Assembly (NCBI GenBank): GCA_902463875.1
Contig: CABQHR010000015.1
Location: 1-18,061, forward strand
DNA: 18,061 nucleotides
Direction: 5' to 3'
Source: an uncultured Collinsella sp.
GTDB lineage: Bacteria; Actinomycetota; Coriobacteriia; Coriobacteriales; Coriobacteriaceae
Shown here: positions 13,937 through 18,061 of the stretch, one piece after another
How the letters are laid out: each line of letters starts with the position of its first letter
Numbering within the stretch: the stretch's first letter is position 1
Notes under the pieces: generated by a model
What the model saw: only the letters and a program-made list of their open reading frames with translations
The model's database searches: none
What the model was told of the DNA's origin: nothing
Translations under genes and position numbers: made by a program

Positions 13937-14923
13937 ATGAAGCAGTACACGAGGAGAGAGGCGCTCAAGCTATTCGGTATCGGGACGGTTGCCGTCGCGG
14001 GCCTTGGGCTGGCTGGATGTAGCGGTTCAGGCGAAGGCGTCAAGAACGCGAGCGAGCCCGTGCCTGCTTCGCAGGCTTTCGGCCAGGCGGGCGTGTGGAT
14101 GGTCTACGACGGCGACGAGCAGATAGGAAAGGACGTGGCAATCGAGGAAGTCCTATCCTTCGACGGGAACGGCAACGTTGCGAGCTACCAGTGCAAGAGC
14201 CTGACCTTCGGCGACCTCGACGGTCTGTCCGACGATGAAATCGTCGAGCTGGCGAAGCAGCAGGACAAAGCAGCCTTCAATGCTGCGAAGCAGGCGGCAA
14301 TCGATGCTACCGATGAAGCTATCCAAGCGTGGCAGCAATGCTATGACACATTGAAGGCAGAGGCGGACGCCGGTACGTACGATTCGATAGACTACTACGG
14401 AGACTATGGCATCGAGAATGTGCCCGAGGAAGACCGAGCCCAGGTCGTCGAGACGTACCAGACCACGTTGGACAACACGCAGGATGCTCTCAACGCTGCA
14501 AACAAAGGACAGGCATTCAATGAAGCTGCCGCTTATCAAGAACCCGAGGCGAAGCCCTATACGCTCCGTCTCGAAACAGATGGCAGCGGTAATGCGGCGG
14601 CGAACGAGTCGCTTGTTTTCCAGCTCGCAAAGTTCTCCTTCTACCAAGCAAACATCAATGCGGATGAAAACGATCTAACAAGCGACAGAACACGCTTTCG
14701 CATTTTAAATGACTACGGTTGGGACAATAATGCCGAGATTCCCGACAGCGCGTTCAGCTCGACCAAAAAGTCCATCGAACTCTGCTCACCCACCTACTCG
14801 ACCACCCAGACCGTCTATGGCACGACCTTCGGCGGTTACTCCGGCCTCGCCACCGTCGTGAACGAGGGGCACGCGGGCTTCACGTGGGACACCCCCGATA
14901 CCGAAGGGATAGAGGTGGACTAG
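13937..14923 (+). CDS. Putative Tat-exported lipoprotein (D)
   Basis: This 328-residue protein begins MKQYTRREALKLFGIG, which resembles a twin-arginine signal (R6-R7), and continues with a hydrophobic core ending in LAGC with the lipobox cysteine at C28. It is therefore probably exported folded and lipid-anchored to the outer face of the membrane. Residues about 40-75 are beta-like (VWMVYDGDEQIGKDV). About 75-180 are rich in Ala, Asp, Gln and Lys and probably helical. The rest contains Tyr/Thr/Ser-rich beta segments (TYSTTQTVYGTTFGGYSGLA). AAAGGAG precedes the ATG at a normal distance. It sits between C1 and A2 on the same strand. Base use is a little more A/T-rich around 14270-14720 than in the neighbours. 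I recognise no domain, and function is unknown. Confidence 0.83.
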   Translation: MKQYTRREALKLFGIGTVAVAGLGLAGCSGSGEGVKNASEPVPASQAFGQAGVWMVYDGDEQIGKDVAIEEVLSFDGNGNVASYQCKSLTFGDLDGLSDDEIVELAKQQDKAAFNAAKQAAIDATDEAIQAWQQCYDTLKAEADAGTYDSIDYYGDYGIENVPEEDRAQVVETYQTTLDNTQDALNAANKGQAFNEAAAYQEPEAKPYTLRLETDGSGNAAANESLVFQLAKFSFYQANINADENDLTSDRTRFRILNDYGWDNNAEIPDSAFSSTKKSIELCSPTYSTTQTVYGTTFGGYSGLATVVNEGHAGFTWDTPDTEGIEVD

Positions 14924-14936
14924 GCAATCGATACGC

Positions 14937-14973
14937 ACGGATATAGCCCGATTGCAGCTCGGGCTATATCCGT
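14937..14973 (+). other. Leader hairpin before gene A2
   Basis: ACGGATATAGCCCGA (14937-14951) and TCGGGCTATATCCGT (14959-14973) form a perfect 15-bp stem with a 7-base loop. It begins 13 bases after the lipoprotein stop and ends 19 bases before the A2 start, just before AAAGGAG. There is no T-run, so it is not a typical terminator. It occupies the same place relative to A2 as the hairpin at 10594-10618 does to A1. Confidence 0.6.
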
Positions 14974-14992
14974 GAAATAGAAAGGAGCAAAC

Positions 14993-15781
14993 ATGGAGGA
15001 ACAGGCAAGTTTGTTGCCAGGCGTTGCCACGGCGCACGATTTGATGCATAGGGTGGTTGCCCTTCAGCAACGCATCAACCAGCTCACCACTCAGTTTGCC
15101 ACCAAGACGGAAAAGAAGACTAAAAGGCACCCCGTCCTCTACGCAATCGGGGGCTTCCTTATCGCGTTCACGCTCATAACGAGCACCCCATTGAGGGTGC
15201 TCACATTCCCTGTCACCATGCCGTTTTTCCCAATTGGGGGTATGGAGCTTCAGACGACGGTCTGGAACGTCGTGAACCTCATCGTCTCAGCTATCATCGG
15301 TGCGATTCTATACAAGGTCATAGCGAAGACAGCGGACAAAAGCCGCTCCCAGATAAATGCCGCGATTGACCAAAGCAACCAACAAGTTGAAGCCAACAAC
15401 CAGGCCCTAGCCCAGAGCATCGAGCAAACCAAGCAGGAGATTTTCGCCGTACAGCAGCAATGGGCTTCGCAGGTCGCCCCGTGGTACCCCATGGATTACG
15501 ACAGCATCGAAGCCGTGGATTTCTTCCTTGCTGCCGTGCGCAACCATCGTGCCACCACCGTGCAGGAGATGGTCAACCTCTACGAGACCGAGATGCACCA
15601 GCGCCGCATGGAAGCGGGCCAGCAGCAGATTCTCAACCAGCAGCGCATCGGCAACATGCTGCAAATAGGCAACCTGTTCATGCAGGGGCAGATTCTCAAT
15701 CAGGCTCAGCAGATTAACGCGAACACCGCCAGTGCGAGCGGCAACCTCGACTGGATGGCTCGCGCGATGGGAAAGCGCTAA
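14993..15781 (+). CDS. Two-TM coiled-coil membrane protein (A2)
   Basis: This intact 262-residue protein is the paralogue of the broken A1. The N-terminal 40 residues are amphipathic (ATAHDLMHRVVALQQRINQL). KKTKRHPVLYAIGGF leads into a first membrane helix (about 48-66), and a second helix covers about 90-110. Residues about 115-160 and 190-245 are Gln/Asn/Glu-rich and probably coiled coil (QSNQQVEANNQALAQSIEQT; RMEAGQQQILNQQRIGNMLQ). The middle contains VAPWYPMDYDSIEAVDFF. Both termini are probably cytoplasmic, because the basic segment precedes the first helix and the tail carries no export features. AAAGGAG lies 6 bases before the ATG. The C2 gene starts 63 bases downstream. I do not recognise the family; a membrane scaffold, stress-sensing or holin-like role would all be guesses. 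Confidence 0.85.
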   Translation: MEEQASLLPGVATAHDLMHRVVALQQRINQLTTQFATKTEKKTKRHPVLYAIGGFLIAFTLITSTPLRVLTFPVTMPFFPIGGMELQTTVWNVVNLIVSAIIGAILYKVIAKTADKSRSQINAAIDQSNQQVEANNQALAQSIEQTKQEIFAVQQQWASQVAPWYPMDYDSIEAVDFFLAAVRNHRATTVQEMVNLYETEMHQRRMEAGQQQILNQQRIGNMLQIGNLFMQGQILNQAQQINANTASASGNLDWMARAMGKR

Positions 15782-15844
15782 GTAATGACGCGGTTGACAT
15801 AACGAGGCAACTCGAAACCACCATGAAAGAAAAGGGGATGGATA

Positions 15845-16975
15845 ATGAACGGATTATCCCAGTGGGCGCGCTCGCATAAGCCCCAAGTCGCAGCGATAGC
15901 CGCTGCGATCGTTGTTGCGATCGTTGTTGCGACAGCCGTGGCAAGTGGAGCGTTCGCAACGTCCGAGCAACAACCAGAACAGCAGGAGTCAAGAACCGTC
16001 GATGTGACCCTCAGCGTCACGGCCGACCACGGCTGGGACGAGAACTCCACGCCCGCCATCGCCCATATCGAGGGCAACGACGTGGACTTCTACCACGCGG
16101 TGACCCCCGATGCCGAGGGCAACAAGGGCACTTCCACGGTCGAACTCGCCGAGGGCGACTACACCGTGAGCTTCGTCAGCCCCGTCAACTCCGACGGCTC
16201 CGCCTTCGACATCTACGACACGGGCGCTCCCGTCGACATCACCGTCGACGCCGACGCGAAGACAGCCCCTGCGGTCAACTGCCCTATGGCGCAGATTCCC
16301 GCCGACAAGGTCACCGACGATATGCTCGCGGACATCGTCAACAAGACCAAGGACGCCATCAAGAAGGGTGACGAGACCCTGAAGGGCGACGCCGGTACCG
16401 GCATCCTCGACAAGCTCGACGGCAACGTCGCCAAGAACCCGAACGCGAGCGACAAGACCAAGCAGGAGGCGACTGACGCCGACAAGGACGTCGATGTCAA
16501 CGACAAGCCTGCCCAGACGACCCCGTCTGCCAAGAATGACGACAATAAGGCCGATAACGGCAACTCTGGTTCCCAGTCTTCCGACAACGGTTCCAGCGCT
16601 TCCAGCGGGTCTTCGAACGATTCTTCGAACCGGCCTTCCGCACCGGCGCACAGCCACAGCTGGAAGGACCACATCGCGACCAAGCAGGTCTGGATTTCGA
16701 ACATCGTGACCGTGACCGACTACACAGACCAACAGGTACCTGTCGGCACGCGATATATCTTCGCAGAGGACGGTTTCGCAACCACAGACTCAAGCGTGGC
16801 TAAAGCACATGCCGTTGAACTCATTAAACAGGGTTACTTCGGTAACTATCGCATGGAAACCGTCTACGAAACACAGCGCGTCCCTGCCGGCTCCCACAAG
16901 GAGGACCACGGTTACAACAAGACCGAAACCTACGTGGACTACGTGTATTGCAGTTCGTGCGGTGCTCATCAGTAA
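15845..16975 (+). CDS. N-terminally anchored extracellular protein with CxxCGA end (C2)
   Basis: This 376-residue protein has one N-terminal membrane helix or uncleaved signal (about residues 13-38), in which an A-I-V-V unit is tandemly duplicated. A beta domain follows (about 50-145, with LAEGDYTVSFVSPVNSDGSAFDIYDTG), then PADKVTDDMLADIVNKTKDA. Both parts match C1 at 12758-13792. A low-complexity Asp/Asn/Ser/Lys linker (about 200-265) leads to a C-terminal domain that starts HSHSWKDHIATKQVW and ends YCSSCGAHQ (C369, C372), a pattern seen in other coriobacterial surface proteins and possibly metal-binding. GGGG lies just upstream of the ATG. It is the last gene of the run and is followed by a strong terminator at 17037. 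Function is unknown. Confidence 0.83.
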   Translation: MNGLSQWARSHKPQVAAIAAAIVVAIVVATAVASGAFATSEQQPEQQESRTVDVTLSVTADHGWDENSTPAIAHIEGNDVDFYHAVTPDAEGNKGTSTVELAEGDYTVSFVSPVNSDGSAFDIYDTGAPVDITVDADAKTAPAVNCPMAQIPADKVTDDMLADIVNKTKDAIKKGDETLKGDAGTGILDKLDGNVAKNPNASDKTKQEATDADKDVDVNDKPAQTTPSAKNDDNKADNGNSGSQSSDNGSSASSGSSNDSSNRPSAPAHSHSWKDHIATKQVWISNIVTVTDYTDQQVPVGTRYIFAEDGFATTDSSVAKAHAVELIKQGYFGNYRMETVYETQRVPAGSHKEDHGYNKTETYVDYVYCSSCGAHQ

Positions 16976-17036
16976 ACAATCCACATCCGGACAGCAAATC
17001 CTACCCAATCACAGAAGATAGCCAATCGTCTTCGAG

Positions 17037-17075
17037 GAGGAAGGCGGTCGCAAAGTGGCCACCTTCCTCTTTTTT
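17037..17075 (+). terminator. Rho-independent terminator after C2
   Basis: GAGGAAGGCGGTC (17037-17049) pairs with GGCCACCTTCCTC (17057-17069), with one mismatch and one G-T wobble and a 7-base loop, and is followed by six T residues (17070-17075). It closes the surface-gene transcript. Confidence 0.85.
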
Positions 17076-17204
17076 ACTCAGCAAAAACGAGAAATGGCAT
17101 CTATTCGGAAAACGCGAAAGTAGATCAACGACAGCGCTCTGCCCTATCGAGGGCTCTTGATGGTCTCAGAGCGGATCGCGTTGAGACCCTATCGCATCCC
17201 GCGA

Positions 17205-17271
17205 CCGCCAAAGGTCCTTTCATGGGTCTTTCAGCGGGCGCTTAGTGGGCTGCTAATGGGATACTGACGGG
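17205..17271 (+). repeat. Array of degenerate 11-base direct repeats ending in GGG
   Basis: GGG triplets end at 17226, 17238, 17249, 17260 and 17271, at intervals of 12, 11, 11 and 11 bases. A weaker GGT at 17213-17215 continues the phase to the left. The units read CCTTTCATGGG, CTTTCAGCGGG, CGCTTAGTGGG, CTGCTAATGGG and ATACTGACGGG. The period matches one DNA turn, so all copies would face the same side of the helix, as in iterons, centromere-like sites or regulator arrays. It lies 60 bases upstream of the gene at 17331. Confidence 0.5.
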
Positions 17272-17330
17272 CAAGAGCGAAAAGATGCCTTCGGCATCGA
17301 GTGCCTCCAAAGTGAAAAGGAGGTACACAC

Positions 17331-17957
17331 ATGAACAACAAGCCATTAGAACCCAACAGCCCCCAGGAGGAGGCCATGTGGAGGGCGCAGGTGCTCAGGC
17401 GCACCGCCCGCATCTGCTCGGCGAAGGCCAAGGAGCTTGAGCGCATGGCGAAGGTGGACGGGAACGCCCCCATGCGCGACAGCAGCACCCTGAAGGACGT
17501 GCTCAAGCGCATCGACAACGTGATGGAGTGGCGGTTCGTGAACGCTCTGGGCGAGGTCGTACTCGACGGGGACATCCTCGCGGAGAGCATCGACTGCGAG
17601 GCCCTGCGCACCATGCGCTACTGCGTGGCTGAATGTCTCAAGCGAACCGAGGAGCGGGAAGCGGAGGGGAAAGCGATGAGTGACTACGGCATCAAGACCT
17701 ACGCCGACCTCGCCGAGACGTGCGGGAACATGGTGCTCGCAAACGAGATGGCAAAACGCCCGCTTGAGCTTGTGAGCGGGGACTGGGCGCCGTGGGAGGA
17801 GATTTTCCAGTGGTACATCATACAGGACCCGTCGTTTGTCATGGATCACACGGGCGAGCCGGTGTTCTACGACGAGGAGCTTGACCTGTACGTCCTTGGG
17901 GTAAATCATCTAGGCACAGCTTGGCGGCTCGTGCCCGCTCCGATAATCCACGACTGA
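17331..17957 (+). CDS. Uncharacterised soluble protein
   Basis: This 208-residue protein has no signal peptide or membrane helix and is probably cytoplasmic. Residues about 10-45 and 100-118 are strongly charged helices (VLRRTARICSAKAKELERMA; CLKRTEEREAEGKAM). The C-terminal third is aromatic and acidic (WAPWEEIFQWYIIQDPSFVM, then YDEELDLYVLGVNHLGTAWR). AAAAGGAGG lies 7 bases before the ATG, a near-ideal ribosome-binding site. It has its own leader behind the terminator at 17037, downstream of the 11-base array, and its own strong terminator, so it forms a separate transcription unit. I recognise no family. Its style is like the orphan cargo proteins of conjugative elements and phages, but this is only an impression. 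Confidence 0.78.
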   Translation: MNNKPLEPNSPQEEAMWRAQVLRRTARICSAKAKELERMAKVDGNAPMRDSSTLKDVLKRIDNVMEWRFVNALGEVVLDGDILAESIDCEALRTMRYCVAECLKRTEEREAEGKAMSDYGIKTYADLAETCGNMVLANEMAKRPLELVSGDWAPWEEIFQWYIIQDPSFVMDHTGEPVFYDEELDLYVLGVNHLGTAWRLVPAPIIHD

Positions 17958-17967
17958 AAAGACGCCG

Positions 17968-18006
17968 AAGGGCGCAGCGAAAACAATCGCTGCGCCCTTT
18001 ATTTTT
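17968..18006 (+). terminator. Rho-independent terminator after the last gene
   Basis: AAGGGCGCAGCGA (17968-17980) and TCGCTGCGCCCTT (17987-17999) form a perfect 13-bp stem with a 6-base loop, followed by TATTTTT. It starts 10 bases after the stop of the upstream gene. The remaining bases to 18061 hold no feature I can support. Confidence 0.88.
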
Positions 18007-18061
18007 GGCTCTGTTAGACCAGAATTGACATTCTGCCTCAATCATCTTTTTGAAATTGCAA

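Larger units (their letters stand above)
16976..17330 (+). other. 355-base non-coding stretch with terminator and repeats
   Basis: After the C2 stop this gap holds a terminator (17037-17075), then about 250 bases without a credible gene. Visible structures are GCCCT/AGGGC (17141-17154), GGTCTCA (17162-17168) with TGAGACC (17182-17188), a repeated CCCTATCG (17142-17149 and 17187-17194), and GCTCTTG (17153-17159) with CAAGAGC (17272-17278) enclosing much of the rest. The 11-base array at 17205-17271 comes next, then a cUUCGg-type hairpin, GATGCC/GGCATC (17284-17298), shortly before the next ribosome-binding site. A structured leader RNA or DNA-binding region is possible. Confidence 0.5.
10036..18061. 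mobile_element. Putative genomic island, left part only
   Basis: From the break in the phosphatase gene to the end of the window, the content changes from sugar metabolism to an XRE regulator, duplicated membrane and surface genes, a nonsense-broken paralogue, and an unrecognised protein behind a repeat array. This pattern suggests acquired DNA. I see no integrase, relaxase, transposase or second attachment site, so the right end must lie beyond 18061 if the element is real. An alternative is a local deletion that removed the rest of the phosphatase gene. Confidence 0.3.

Noticed and set aside
16948..17160. A 70-codon plus-strand frame overlapping the C2 end
   Set aside because: It overlaps the C2 coding end in another frame, runs through the terminator at 17037, and has no ribosome-binding site.
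17205..17271. A CRISPR array
   Set aside because: Units are 11 bases, degenerate and contiguous with no spacers, and no cas gene is present.
18007..18061. A possible insertion-sequence end starting GGCTCTGTTAGACC
   Set aside because: It vaguely recalls terminal repeats of some IS families, but no partner repeat or transposase is visible before the window ends.

Overview
The window reads as chromosomal DNA of a high-G+C anaerobic gut actinobacterium of the Coriobacteriia, with Collinsella as the best guess. The basis is the base composition judged by eye, the PTS/GH4 sugar modules, and cell-surface proteins with LPKTG anchors and C-terminal CxxCGA motifs. No rRNA, tRNA or other taxonomic marker is present, so this placement is inference.

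Region 1 (1-1672): a leftward gene cut by the window edge, resembling LpdD-type prenylated-flavin chaperones, faces away from a 12-TM MFS exporter of the AraJ/YdhP/NepI type. A perfect 8-bp inverted repeat lies between them.

Region 2 (1916-9935): two paralogous alpha-glucoside modules. Module 1 runs rightward: GH4 6-phospho-alpha-glucosidase, PTS EIICB permease, MurR/RpiR regulator. Module 2 has a GH4 enzyme and EIICB on the minus strand, with its own RpiR regulator divergent from them. The modules converge on a bidirectional terminator at 5849-5888. The expected flow is that EIICB imports and phosphorylates a disaccharide at C6, GH4 splits it to glucose and glucose-6-phosphate using NAD and a metal, and RpiR senses the phosphosugar. 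Neither module encodes an EIIA domain, so a shared EIIA elsewhere in the genome is implied.

Region 3 (9997-18061): an accessory region. It begins with the first 12 codons of a low-molecular-weight protein tyrosine phosphatase gene, cut off in the active-site loop. A terminator, an XRE regulator and a 36-bp palindrome at the regulator's divergent promoter follow. Next comes a rightward run of surface and membrane genes: A1 (two-TM coiled-coil protein broken by one amber codon), B (LPKTG-anchored leucine-rich-repeat protein), C1 (N-terminally anchored beta-domain protein), D (Tat-like lipoprotein), A2 (intact paralogue of A1) and C2 (paralogue of C1). A terminator, an array of 11-bp repeats, an unrecognised cytoplasmic protein and a last terminator close the window. 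The A-C pairing occurs twice, suggesting a duplicated cell-envelope cassette of unknown function. I infer that this region is the left part of a genomic island, but no integrase or right boundary is visible.
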